DNA from: Thiothrix litoralis
GTDB taxonomy: Bacteria > Pseudomonadota > Gammaproteobacteria > Thiotrichales > Thiotrichaceae
DNA length: 64,000 bases
Direction of reading: 5' to 3'
NCBI RefSeq assembly: GCF_017901135.1
Contig: NZ_CP072801.1
Span: 992,001-1,056,000, forward strand
Shown: positions 1-7,409 of the stretch, one piece after another
Numbering within the stretch: position 1 is the stretch's first letter
How the letters are laid out: each line of letters starts with the position of its first letter
The notes under the pieces: generated by a model
What the model was told of the DNA's origin: nothing
What the model saw: the letters and a program-made list of their open reading frames with translations, nothing else
The model's database searches: none
Made by a program: the position numbers and the translations under genes

Positions 1-218
1 GTTTGCGCTGCATTCAAGCCTTGCAGGTGGGCGAAGGCGAAGAGTTTGCACGAGCCTTCGTTGGTGCCTGCCGGGTTGCTTACAGTGTCGTCGTCGCTGC
101 CATTGGTGAAGCTTTGCGGGGTGTAGGTGTAGTGCGCGGCGATGGTGGCGAGTACGTCGGCAAAGACGATTTGCTCGGGGGCGGTGGCGAGTTGGGTTAG
201 TAGGGTGTTGATGGTCAT
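1..218 (-). CDS. HopJ-like protein, first copy (partial, C-terminus off the left edge)
   Basis: N-terminal part of a HopJ-type family protein (named after a Pseudomonas type III effector, but widespread as a small protein of unknown role in non-pathogens). The visible part starts with MTINTLLTQLATAPEQIVF and runs to the window edge. It is nearly identical to the complete copy at 2767-3123 in the same orientation; visible differences include FAHLQG here versus FAQLQG, and GSDDD versus GSADD. The similarity reaches about 10 bases upstream of the start codon and then stops, so the two genes have different upstream sequence. The oxidoreductase-like gene ends 15 bases upstream on the same strand, suggesting co-transcription. 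Family assignment is from sequence recognition; function is unknown. Confidence 0.75.
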   Translation of the reverse strand, partial: MTINTLLTQLATAPEQIVFADVLATIAAHYTYTPQSFTNGSDDDTVSNPAGTNEGSCKLFAFAHLQGLNAAQ

Positions 219-233
219 GGTTGTCTCGAGGGT

Positions 234-404
234 TTAAGTTTGCGTTGCGGGCTTGGTTGTGTCGGTGTTTGCGTCTTGCTGCGCTTGCTCCCATTGCTGC
301 AATGCTGCGCGGTAAATATCCCACACGCAGGGGTCACAGCCGCTTTCGCAGCATTCGTTGGGGGCGGGTGGTTGGGGTTTTTCAGTGATGGGCGATGGTT
401 GCAT
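234..404 (-). CDS. Small Cys-rich oxidoreductase-like domain protein
   Basis: A 56-residue protein with the motif ECCESGCDPCVWDIY, characteristic of the oxidoreductase-like N-terminal domain family (short Cys-rich proteins in proteobacteria and part of some mitochondrial proteins). The four clustered cysteines suggest metal binding or redox chemistry, but no reaction is established. I chose the ATG at 404 (MQPSPITEK) because AGGAG sits 8 bases upstream; an in-frame ATG at 425 is possible. The tail is Gln/Thr-rich and looks disordered. It lies directly upstream of the partial hopJ-like gene on the same strand. Confidence 0.65.
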   Translation of the reverse strand: MQPSPITEKPQPPAPNECCESGCDPCVWDIYRAALQQWEQAQQDANTDTTKPATQT

Positions 405-501
405 GGCGGTTGCTCCTGATTTCATGGGCGCAACATAGCAATTTGAAGTTGGTTGGGCTAGTTTTTTGCAATATGTGATAACTTGTCTAATGCCCCACTC
501 A

Positions 502-759
502 TTAGCCAATCACCAACTCATCTCCCTCACACGGTTCTTGTCCGCCTTGGCGTGTCAGAATACGTTTGAACGCATCTTTATCTGCCCGCTGTTGACGTTC
601 AGTGAAAAAACGGGCGGTTTTCATTGCAGCCAGTTTTTCTGCTACGGCGATAGCGATAAATTGATTGATGCTCACACCGTCATTGTTTGCCGCTTCATTG
701 ACCGCCTCTTTGAGAGAGCGAGGTAGGCGCAGAGGGTAAGTTGCAGTTTGTTGTTTCAT
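502..759 (-). CDS. RHH-type antitoxin
   Basis: An 85-residue protein beginning MKQQTATYPLRLPRSLKEAV, a ribbon-helix-helix pattern (beta strand YPLRLP, then helix SLKEAVNEAANNDGVSINQFIAIAVAEKLAAM). This matches the antitoxins that accompany PIN-type toxins: the N-terminus would bind operator DNA as a dimer and the charged C-terminal tail (FFTERQQRADKDAFKRIL) would wrap the toxin. Its start overlaps the stop of the toxin gene by 4 bases (ATGA), so the order is toxin then antitoxin and translation is coupled. Confidence 0.75.
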   Translation of the reverse strand: MKQQTATYPLRLPRSLKEAVNEAANNDGVSINQFIAIAVAEKLAAMKTARFFTERQQRADKDAFKRILTRQGGQEPCEGDELVIG

Positions 760-1184
760 ATGCGAATTCTCCTAATAGCATCAGCGGGACGCATGGCTTG
801 GATACCGAAACGGGCGGGGGCATCGCCATAATCGCGTAGATTGAAGGTAACAAGTATCTCTGCCCTGCCATTGATAGCGGTTTCTAACACCATTTCATCG
901 GCTGGGTCATGCAATTGTGGTCGCCACAAAAAGTCCATGTGGACGGGTTCGACCAATGCGATGACCGCATCGACAAAAATGCTGGCTTCTTCCTTGCTCA
1001 ACTGGGCTTCTGTCCAATGGCGCGTTTCCAGACATTTAGCTTCATATTCCAGTGCTAACGGAACGCTTGCTAGTAAACAGACTTGTGATGTATCCGCTGC
1101 GATTTGCAAAATAGCCGCAGAAGCTCCCGTTGGGCTACGCATGGCAGCGATGATCACATCTGTATCCAAAACACAGCGAAGCAT
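756..1184 (-). CDS. PIN-domain ribonuclease toxin
   Basis: PIN-fold nuclease of the putative toxin component family (PF13470-like). The N-terminal VLDTDVIIAAMRS supplies the first catalytic Asp; further acidic positions are E61-type (ALEYEAKCLE), HDPADEMVLETA and the final FNLRDYGD. Such proteins cleave RNA in a Mg-dependent way and are blocked by the cognate antitoxin, here the gene immediately downstream. The start at 1184 (MLRCVLDTD) is preceded by AAGGA at good spacing; the in-frame extension upstream has no family similarity. Length of about 142 residues is normal, and all acidic motifs look intact. Confidence 0.8.
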   Translation of the reverse strand: MLRCVLDTDVIIAAMRSPTGASAAILQIAADTSQVCLLASVPLALEYEAKCLETRHWTEAQLSKEEASIFVDAVIALVEPVHMDFLWRPQLHDPADEMVLETAINGRAEILVTFNLRDYGDAPARFGIQAMRPADAIRRIRI

Positions 1185-1513
1185 AACATTCCTTGTTGTT
1201 GGCATCTTATATGACATCTTATGCAATATCTAAGACTATGGCAAAGAGAGTTTTTGAACAATCAAGGGGGGGAAGCCATCGTGTTGGCGTTTTTGGAAGA
1301 GCCGGAACGCGCAGCCGCAGCTAGTACACTTGAATGCTCTTTCGACAGCATCAAGGTGAAGAAAAAAGTGGCTTTGGAACAAATGGATGAAGCTATCCGC
1401 CAACGTGGGGCTACTACTGGCATCACTAACAGAGTTTGAGAAACAGAGAATGCGGTTGCAGTCTTTTAGCGAAAATCAGGTTCGCACCCAATTTTCACAT
1501 TTGAACTGCTCCA

Positions 1514-2257
1514 TCAACATCCATTCAATGCTTTGATTTTCATTATCAAACTTTCATTATTCCTGCTCACCATATCCACTGTAGCTTCGCCATCACAAGC
1601 ACTCTCTCCTTTCTTATAAGAGTATTTAACTGAGTACTTATCGTCGCTTAAAGGTTTTATTGAGTCTAATTTCAATGGTTCAGACATATTGCCGTAAAAT
1701 TTTGTCAAAGCGTCTGGATCAAAAGCTCCTTGTCTTTTTTCTGGAACAATGTACTCGACTGCTTTATCTCCCTGTCCAAAACTCAGAGCATAGTAAAACG
1801 CACGTATTACAGTTGCAGATGTTCCATACTCATCAGTAATGTCACCTTCTTCATGAATTTTTATATTAGTGACGGTGGACACTAATGGAGCGTGGTGATG
1901 TCCTGTCATTGCAATCATAGATTCTGATAAGCCTACATCAACGGTTTTTCCTATTGATGCCTTCATTTTTTTTGATATATTAGCGTTGGTTATTAGATGT
2001 ACCGCTGAAATTTCATCATCATTACCGCCAGCATCTGAGCCTTGGATACAAATAGACTCATGTAATGTAAGAATATATGCTGGCTCTGGCATATCTCCAT
2101 CTTTTACGCTTATAAAATTGGGCGGCCCCGGAAATATCTCGAATTCTAATGTTCCTGTTAATTCTTTTGGCTCTGCTTTATCAACATTAAAACAAGTTGC
2201 AAAAGCAGGATTCCATATGAATATCAACGCCCCTACTATTAATTTGAGTTTCATCAC
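1514..2257 (-). CDS. Secreted DUF4431-like protein
   Basis: A 247-residue exported protein. It has a cleavable signal peptide (KLKLIVGALIFIWNPAFA, cleavage likely after AFA). The central part carries FPGPPNF and TGHHHAPLVSTV, the hallmark of DUF4431 proteins, which are periplasmic and of unknown role. Residues 135-247 are a separate C-terminal region (YYALSFGQGDKAVEYIVPEKR) that looks like a small NTF2-like or DUF4864-like fold; this is only a guess. The gene is more AT-rich than most of its neighbours and sits in a patch of rearranged DNA, so transfer is possible. Confidence 0.6.
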   Translation of the reverse strand: MMKLKLIVGALIFIWNPAFATCFNVDKAEPKELTGTLEFEIFPGPPNFISVKDGDMPEPAYILTLHESICIQGSDAGGNDDEISAVHLITNANISKKMKASIGKTVDVGLSESMIAMTGHHHAPLVSTVTNIKIHEEGDITDEYGTSATVIRAFYYALSFGQGDKAVEYIVPEKRQGAFDPDALTKFYGNMSEPLKLDSIKPLSDDKYSVKYSYKKGESACDGEATVDMVSRNNESLIMKIKALNGC

Positions 2258-2339
2258 GCAATACCTAATTAAAAATTATTTACCAACATAAAATGAAGGG
2301 GTATTGTGCTGTATGTGATGTGGAAAAACCAGATTAATA

Positions 2340-2720
2340 TCACCCCGTCAACGTAACAAACACCTGTGTCATCCTTTCCGGCAACCGCTGCACATTATCC
2401 ACCACGGTAACGCGCTTGCCGAAAATATCCCGCACATACTCATCCGCTCGCGGATCAAGGCTAATGCAATAACTGTAAATGCCTTTCTGATCCAATTCTT
2501 TCACCGCTTGCCGCGCATCTTGCGTCAGTAATTGCGGGTCATCCACGTCAATATCCGACGGTTCGCCATCGGTTAAAATCAGCAGCAGTTTTTTATCCGC
2601 CTGTTGATGCTCCAGATAATGCGCCGCATGACGCACCGCCGCGCCCATCCGCGTCGAATACCCCGCCTGCATTGCCGCCAGCCGCCCCTTCACTTCATCG
2701 TTCCAAGTATTCCTTTCAAT
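2340..2720 (-). pseudogene. 3' fragment of a cbbO/norD-like vWA-domain gene
   Basis: About 125 residues matching the C-terminal von Willebrand A domain of the CbbO/NorD family (VKGRLAAMQ, STRMGAAVRHAAHYL, LLLILTDGEPSDIDV, ISLDPRADEYV, VTVVDNVQRLPE). The intact proteins are 500-800 residues and work with a MoxR-type AAA ATPase (CbbQ/NorQ) to activate Rubisco or nitric oxide reductase. Here the homologous frame begins abruptly near 2720; upstream of that the reading frame runs out of frame over the end of the hopJ-like gene. There is no start codon or ribosome site at the junction. I read it as a truncated remnant left by the rearrangement that also duplicated hopJ. Confidence 0.7.
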
Positions 2721-2766
2721 AACTGGCTGGCTGTTCCGGCTGTTGGTGTGGCGCAAGGCGTAATGC

Positions 2767-3123
2767 TTAGTCGTTGGCTTGCAGGGCTTTGCCGTCAAAG
2801 TGGATGCCTGCCCAGCCGTGGCGCATGAAAGTGCGGATATTGGCGTGGTTGGTGCCGTCGGGCGTTGCCAGTACGTCGCGGTAATGTTCGCCGAAACAGG
2901 CCAGTGTTTGCGCTGCATTCAAGCCTTGCAATTGGGCGAAGGCGAAGAGTTTGCACGAGCCTTCGTTGGTGCCTGCCGGGTTGCTTACGGTGTCGTCGGC
3001 GCTGCCATTGGTGAAGCTTTGCGGGGTGTAGGTGTAGTGCGCGGCGATGGTGGCGAGTACGTCGGCAAAGACGATTTGCTCGGGGGCGGTGGCGAGTTGG
3101 GTTAGTAGGGTGTTGATGGGCAT
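2767..3123 (-). CDS. HopJ-like protein, second (complete) copy
   Basis: A 118-residue HopJ-type family protein with family motifs FTNGSADDTVSNPAG, EGSCKLFAFAQLQ and the C-terminal FMRHGWAGIHFDGKAL. The start at 3123 (MPINTLLTQL) matches the start of the first copy; the frame is open for 25 more codons upstream but that extension is not shared by the first copy. No secretion signal is visible, and nothing nearby suggests a type III secretion system, so the name should not be read as a role in virulence. It is followed on the same strand by the cbbO/norD-like fragment. Confidence 0.8.
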   Translation of the reverse strand: MPINTLLTQLATAPEQIVFADVLATIAAHYTYTPQSFTNGSADDTVSNPAGTNEGSCKLFAFAQLQGLNAAQTLACFGEHYRDVLATPDGTNHANIRTFMRHGWAGIHFDGKALQAND

Positions 3124-3194
3124 GGTTGTCTCGGTTGGGTATCGTTTATCGGCAACATTGGTGCAAAAGCTGGTTAAGTTGGCAGAGGAGTGAG

Positions 3195-3275
3195 TCATGA
3201 CACATAAGCAATAATGGTATTAGTCGCATGGTCAACCGCGTGCCACAACCAATGTTGGTTACAGATAATAATCAT
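3195..3275 (-). pseudogene. IS1-type transposase scrap
   Basis: A short open stretch on the minus strand reads NQHWLWHAVDHATNTIIAYV and then stops. This resembles the conserved core of IS1-family transposases (WLWxAxDRxxxxILAYV). It is only about 27 codons long, with no intact ends nearby. I treat it as a decayed fragment that marks past transposition beside the duplicated hopJ-like gene. Short match, so moderate confidence only. Confidence 0.4.
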
Positions 3276-3327
3276 GATCATGATCGGCTGGTATAGGATT
3301 TAAGGCAAATTTGGCACAGTATGGGAA

Positions 3328-4077
3328 TCAAACCCACCGATACCACTTCTCCAACCCCAGCGTTCTGCTCCAAGAGTCAACCAGCTCACGGTCAGTGGTG
3401 CCGTCGAAAATCTGTTGCATACACGGTTCCAGTAACAGAGCGGCAGCGGCTTCCATGCCGACGGTGCGGTAAGGCTCAAACAGACCGGGGATGTCGAATA
3501 ACTCAGCGACCATCAGCGCTTGCGCCGCATTCATCACCTGATTGGCACGAACCAAGGTACGTGGGAACATCTCCGGCGTCAGTTGCAAGCAAGCAATATG
3601 TTCCACGACTTGCTGGGTGAGAGAGTGTTGTTGAACAGCGTGCAGTTCCGCATAGTCGCGGTGCAGTTGGAAATCAATCAGCATCCCGATGGGCACCGAG
3701 CGCAACTGTGTCAGCACCCCGCCGATGACGTGATCGGTGAAGGCTTCGCGTTGCGACAGGGGAATGCTGGGGTGCATCGACAGCAGTTCATTCTTGATGC
3801 TGGCGAGGTAAGCCGCATTCGGTTTCAAGTTGGCGTGCTCGGTTTCTGGAGTGCGATATTGGTGCAGCACGAAAGCGGCTTGCCACGCGATCAGGTAGTT
3901 GTTTTCATCTCCCGGCCGACGCAGCACGATTTCATGGTTGTCACGGCCTTCGCGCCCGCCGATACGCACACTGGAATCAACGGGCAAACTGTCATCAAAC
4001 ACAATGTCGAAACCACGTCCGGTAAAGGCAGTTGCTTCGTCAAGTAGGCTTTGAGTGCTGGCAGGGTAGAGCATCAC
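3328..4077 (-). CDS. Conserved hypothetical protein, 249 aa
   Basis: I do not recognise a family. The protein is soluble (no signal peptide or membrane segment), mixed alpha/beta, with a short N-terminal part (FTGRGFDIVFDDSLP, RIGGREGRDNHEIVLRRP) that resembles a beta-rich domain, followed by a mainly helical region from residue 65 on. Codon use is like the neighbouring core genes. It starts 60 bases downstream of oppC on the same strand, so it may be the last gene of that transcript, but it is not an ABC ATPase. Start at 4077; a second ATG follows immediately. Confidence 0.6.
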   Translation of the reverse strand: MMLYPASTQSLLDEATAFTGRGFDIVFDDSLPVDSSVRIGGREGRDNHEIVLRRPGDENNYLIAWQAAFVLHQYRTPETEHANLKPNAAYLASIKNELLSMHPSIPLSQREAFTDHVIGGVLTQLRSVPIGMLIDFQLHRDYAELHAVQQHSLTQQVVEHIACLQLTPEMFPRTLVRANQVMNAAQALMVAELFDIPGLFEPYRTVGMEAAAALLLEPCMQQIFDGTTDRELVDSWSRTLGLEKWYRWV

Positions 4078-4138
4078 GGGGGAATCCTTATTGGGTCATG
4101 GGGCGAAAATTATAGGGCAAGCGGCTCGCGCTGGATAC

Positions 4139-4984
4139 TCAAATACTTTTCGGGTCTAATGCATCCCGCAACCCATCCCCTACAAAGTTGAGGCAGAACA
4201 AGGTTATCGCCAGAAATCCTGCCGGAAACAGCAACATCCACGGCGCGGTTTCCATCTGCGCAGCGCCTTCCGCAATCAACACGCCCCAACTGGTCAGCGG
4301 TTCCTGTACCCCTAGCCCCAAAAAGCTCAAAAACGACTCAAACAAAATCACCTGTGGCACGGTCAGCGTCGCATACACAATCACCGACCCCAGCGTATTC
4401 GGCACAATATGGCGGCGAATAATCCCGAAATGGCTCACCCCGCTGACCCGTGCCGCTTCCACAAATGAACGGCCTTTCAGCGACAAAGCTTGCCCGCGTA
4501 CAATCCGCGCCATCGTCAGCCATTCCACCGCACCAATTGCCACGAAGATCAGGAAAATACTGCGTCCGAAATACACCATCAGCAAAATCACGAAAAACAT
4601 GAAGGGCAGGGCATACAACACATCCACAAAACGCATCATCAGCGCATCGGTGCGCCCGCCCAGATAACCTGCCGTTGCCCCGTACAACACCCCAATCAGC
4701 AAGCTCACCGAAGTCGCCGCCAACCCCACCATTAACGAAATTTGTCCCCCGACCAAGGTGCGCACAAATAAATCACGCCCGTTCGCATCCGTGCCGAAAT
4801 AAAAGCCTGCGCTCCAGTCTGGCGGAATGCCCATGCTATCCCAGTAAATTTCATCAAACGGGTGCGGGCTGAACAAGGGTCCCAACAGGCACAATAACGC
4901 AATCGCCATTAACACCAACGCACTGCCAACCGCCATTTTATTGCGCAACAACCGCCGCCACGCCTTGCCCCACCAACTATTCAT
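4139..4984 (-). CDS. oppC: Oligopeptide/dipeptide ABC transporter permease OppC
   Basis: Inner-membrane permease of the OppC/DppC family, about 281 residues. The N-terminus is the typical OppC_N segment (LLRNKMAVGSALVLMAI, then FDEIYWDSMG) and it has six predicted membrane spans. The cytoplasmic EAA loop is EAARVSGVSHFGIIRRHI, which docks on the ABC ATPase. It pairs with OppB, whose gene ends inside the start of this one; I place the start at the ATG at 4984 because AAGGGTG precedes it, while a TTG at 5002 is the alternative. No oppD/oppF ATPase genes follow, so the ATPase must be encoded elsewhere. Confidence 0.88.
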   Translation of the reverse strand: MNSWWGKAWRRLLRNKMAVGSALVLMAIALLCLLGPLFSPHPFDEIYWDSMGIPPDWSAGFYFGTDANGRDLFVRTLVGGQISLMVGLAATSVSLLIGVLYGATAGYLGGRTDALMMRFVDVLYALPFMFFVILLMVYFGRSIFLIFVAIGAVEWLTMARIVRGQALSLKGRSFVEAARVSGVSHFGIIRRHIVPNTLGSVIVYATLTVPQVILFESFLSFLGLGVQEPLTSWGVLIAEGAAQMETAPWMLLFPAGFLAITLFCLNFVGDGLRDALDPKSI

Positions 4985-5897
4985 AACGCACCCTTGGGTC
5001 AATCAGCCCGTAAATCACATCCACTAGCAAATTCATCAGGATAATCAACGCCCCGTAGAACACCACCACGCCCATCACCAGCGTATAATCGCGGTTCAAC
5101 GCCCCTTGCACAAAATGCCGCCCGATACCCGGAATCCCGAAAATCTGTTCGATGACCACCGACCCGGTAATAATGGCCGCCGTCGCAGGCCCCAGCCAGG
5201 AAATCACCGGCAGCAACGCACCTTTCAGCACATGCCGCCACAGAATCAGGCGCATCGGCAAACCCTTGGCAAACGCGGTGCGGATATGCGGGCTGGATAA
5301 CGTTTCCAGCATACTGGCACGCATCATCCGTGCGGCGTAAGCAATCTGCGGCAAGGCCAGCGCAATCACCGGTAGCACGGCCGATTTCCAGCCTGCATCC
5401 CAACCCGCCACCGGCAGCCAGTGCAGGAATACCCCAAACACCAGCGCCAGCAGCGGTGCCATCACAAAATTGGGGATGGTGATCCCGGTCATCGCCACCG
5501 CCATCACCGCATGATCCAGCGGGCGATTCTGGTGCAATGCCGCCAACATTCCCGCCGGAATCCCCACCAGCAAGGCCAGCAGCATGGCAAACAGCCCCAG
5601 TTGCAGCGATACCGGAAAGCCTTGTGCAATCAAGCTACTGACCGTGTGATCCTTGTACTTGAAGGAGGGGCCGAAATCCCCCTGCACCACATTCAGCAGG
5701 TAATAGCCGTATTGAACCACCAGCGGCTGGTCGAGGTGGTAGGCGCGTTCAATATTGGCGGCAATTTCCGGCGGAATGGCTCGCTCCCGGTCAAATGGTC
5801 CACCCGGTGCCATTCTGATTAAAAAGAATGCCAAGGTAATGATGACCAGCAAGGTGGGCAACGCACCCAGCAAGCGTTTGAAGACATACTGCAACAT
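4977..5897 (-). CDS. oppB: Oligopeptide/dipeptide ABC transporter permease OppB
   Basis: 306-residue permease with the standard OppB layout: an N-terminal membrane helix (LLGALPTLLVIITLAFFLIRMAPGG), a periplasmic loop (YHLDQPLVVQYGYYL, FGPSFKYKDHTV), then five further helices. The EAA-like loop is IRTAFAKGLPMRLILWRHVL. The C-terminus DVIYGLIDPRVRYE is diagnostic for the family. It overlaps oppC by 8 bases and is transcribed with it. The promoter lies in the 137-base divergent gap shared with the ArsR-type regulator at 6034, where an inverted repeat is present. Confidence 0.88.
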   Translation of the reverse strand: MLQYVFKRLLGALPTLLVIITLAFFLIRMAPGGPFDRERAIPPEIAANIERAYHLDQPLVVQYGYYLLNVVQGDFGPSFKYKDHTVSSLIAQGFPVSLQLGLFAMLLALLVGIPAGMLAALHQNRPLDHAVMAVAMTGITIPNFVMAPLLALVFGVFLHWLPVAGWDAGWKSAVLPVIALALPQIAYAARMMRASMLETLSSPHIRTAFAKGLPMRLILWRHVLKGALLPVISWLGPATAAIITGSVVIEQIFGIPGIGRHFVQGALNRDYTLVMGVVVFYGALIILMNLLVDVIYGLIDPRVRYE

Positions 5898-5961
5898 ACG
5901 ATTGTGATCTTTTCCGAATTAAAAGTGACAAATTTTCTGAAAGCACCTAAGATTAAGTGTA

Positions 5962-5982
5962 TTCTAATATTCTAATCTAGAA
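5962..5982. promoter_or_regulatory. Putative ArsR-type operator in the oppB/arsR divergent gap
   Basis: The gap between oppB (minus) and the ArsR-type gene (plus) contains two TTCTAAT elements in tandem, and the second forms a perfect inverted repeat TTCTA-ATC-TAGAA at 5970-5982. Short AT-rich palindromes of this sort are typical ArsR-family operators, and ATTC/GAAT half-sites are known for the sulfide-responsive members. Binding by the adjacent regulator is inference. Confidence 0.45.
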
Positions 5983-6033
5983 GATTTTGACCCGCTAGCC
6001 AAGACTCTGGAACTAATTTATGTAGGGTTAATC

Positions 6034-6348
6034 ATGAAAAATCAAGATCATAGCATCACTATTAACGGCGTCCCCATACAAGATGAAGACATCGAATACG
6101 CGAGCCGTTCCCTGAAAGCGGCCTCTCATCCTTTACGCTTGAAAATCATGTGTTTACTGGAAAACACTGAAATGACCGTGCAGGAAATTGTCGATAGTGT
6201 CGGCACAACACAGAGTAACATTTCCCAACACCTTGGGTTAATGCGTGACAAGGGCTTGTTGTCTTCACACCGGGTTGCCAACCGGGTTTACTATCGTCTT
6301 GCTGAATCCCGCCGTGCCCTGCTGAGGGCTTGCTCTTCTCTGAAATAA
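6034..6348 (+). CDS. ArsR/SmtB-family repressor with a two-Cys pattern
   Basis: 104-residue winged-helix regulator. Helix-turn-helix core: VQEIVDSVGTTQSNISQHLGLM, with the beta wing VANRVYYRL. It has only two cysteines, C40 in helix 2 (LRLKIMCLL) and C100 near the C-terminus (LLRACSSLK). That placement matches BigR/SqrR/YgaV-type regulators, which form a di- or tetrasulfide between helix-2 and C-terminal cysteines on sensing sulfide or persulfide, rather than the metal-binding ELCVCDL type. It is divergent from oppBC over a shared gap with an inverted repeat, so it probably controls itself and perhaps oppBC. The sensing role is inference. Confidence 0.75.
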   Translation: MKNQDHSITINGVPIQDEDIEYASRSLKAASHPLRLKIMCLLENTEMTVQEIVDSVGTTQSNISQHLGLMRDKGLLSSHRVANRVYYRLAESRRALLRACSSLK

Positions 6349-6478
6349 ATTCATTCTATCAATATTATTTGCCTATTCATCCTGATTATGGTTGTCTGGA
6401 AAAGTGTGTGTGCTCCAGAATATGCACTACACTCAGATAAATAAATGCTACATCTTTATGCAAAATCAAGGAAAAATA

Positions 6479-7387
6479 ATGAATACGCAGTATCTAACCC
6501 TAGCTAGTCTTGGCAAAAATCATTGGTGGCGCTACCTGCTGGGTCTGTTACTGATTATCTTTTTTTGGCAGATTCTGGGGGTCATCCCGTTAGGAATCAT
6601 GGTGGTTATGTTGCTGGGGGATGATAACCCCGCTACCGATGTTGATTTGAATACCTTGCATTTTACAGGCATTGACAGCTTGTGGCCGTATCTGGCGATT
6701 AATTTTACCTTGTTGGCAATGCTGTTAGGGGTGTTCTTGGCTGTGCGTTTTTTGCACAATCGACATTTTATCAGCTTGCTGACACCGCTTGCCACTGTTG
6801 ACTGGAAGCGCATTCTCGAAGGGTTTACGGTCTTTTTTGTGTTGATTGCCAGTGCCGCCGCCGTGGAAGTCTGGCTTAAGCCGGGAGTCTTCCAAATGAC
6901 TTTTGACCCTAAGCAATTCCTGATTTTTTTGCCGATTGCCTTGGTGGTGACGCCCCTTCAGGCTGCCGCAGAGGAGCTGTTTTTCCGGGGTTATGTGATG
7001 CAGAGCTTGGGCTTGTGGAGTCGTCGGGCGTTTGTGCCGGTGCTGGGGTCTTCCTTGCTGTTCATGGCGGCGCACTTGACCAACCCGGAGGTGGGGGAAG
7101 ATATATATTTGATCCCGCTGTTGTATCTGTTGATGGGGTTGTTTTTGGCGATTATTACGGTGAAAAGCAATTCGCTGGAACTGGCGATTGGAGTACATGC
7201 TGCCAATAACCTGTTTGCGGTACTGATTATGAATTATGCGAATTCAGCTTTGCCCGCACCATCACTGTTCATGGCTGAGAAGGTTGACCCGCTGTCCAGT
7301 CTGGTGAGTTTTGTAGTGGTAGCAGCGCTGTTTTACTGGGTGGTGTTTGTGTGGCGTAAAGCAAATCTGCTGGGGCAACCACAGTAA
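6479..7387 (+). CDS. CPBP-family intramembrane metalloprotease
   Basis: 302-residue multi-span membrane protein of the CPBP (CAAX protease and bacteriocin-processing) family. The conserved motifs are all present: motif 1 EELFFRG (EExxxR), motif 2 FMAAHLTNP (FxxxH) and motif 3 HAANNLFAVL (HxxxN). Around seven to eight hydrophobic segments are visible. I choose the ATG at 6479 (MNTQYLTLAS), which has AAGGA 6 bases upstream, over the more upstream ATG in the open frame at 6392. Members process prenylated or bacteriocin-like peptides in other organisms; the substrate here is unknown. It is followed tail to tail by phaC. Confidence 0.8.
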   Translation: MNTQYLTLASLGKNHWWRYLLGLLLIIFFWQILGVIPLGIMVVMLLGDDNPATDVDLNTLHFTGIDSLWPYLAINFTLLAMLLGVFLAVRFLHNRHFISLLTPLATVDWKRILEGFTVFFVLIASAAAVEVWLKPGVFQMTFDPKQFLIFLPIALVVTPLQAAAEELFFRGYVMQSLGLWSRRAFVPVLGSSLLFMAAHLTNPEVGEDIYLIPLLYLLMGLFLAIITVKSNSLELAIGVHAANNLFAVLIMNYANSALPAPSLFMAEKVDPLSSLVSFVVVAALFYWVVFVWRKANLLGQPQ

Positions 7388-7409
7388 GTGAATTGCCCCG
7401 ATTTGCAGG

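Noticed and set aside
1221-1439. 72-codon plus-strand frame divergent from the PIN toxin gene
   Set aside because: No ribosome site, no family I recognise and low-quality codon pattern; could be a remnant but I cannot support it as a gene.
2779-3105. Plus-strand frame of 108 codons opposite the hopJ-like gene (also at 3-200)
   Set aside because: Shadow of the hopJ-like coding strand; Gly/Val-rich antisense translation without a ribosome site.
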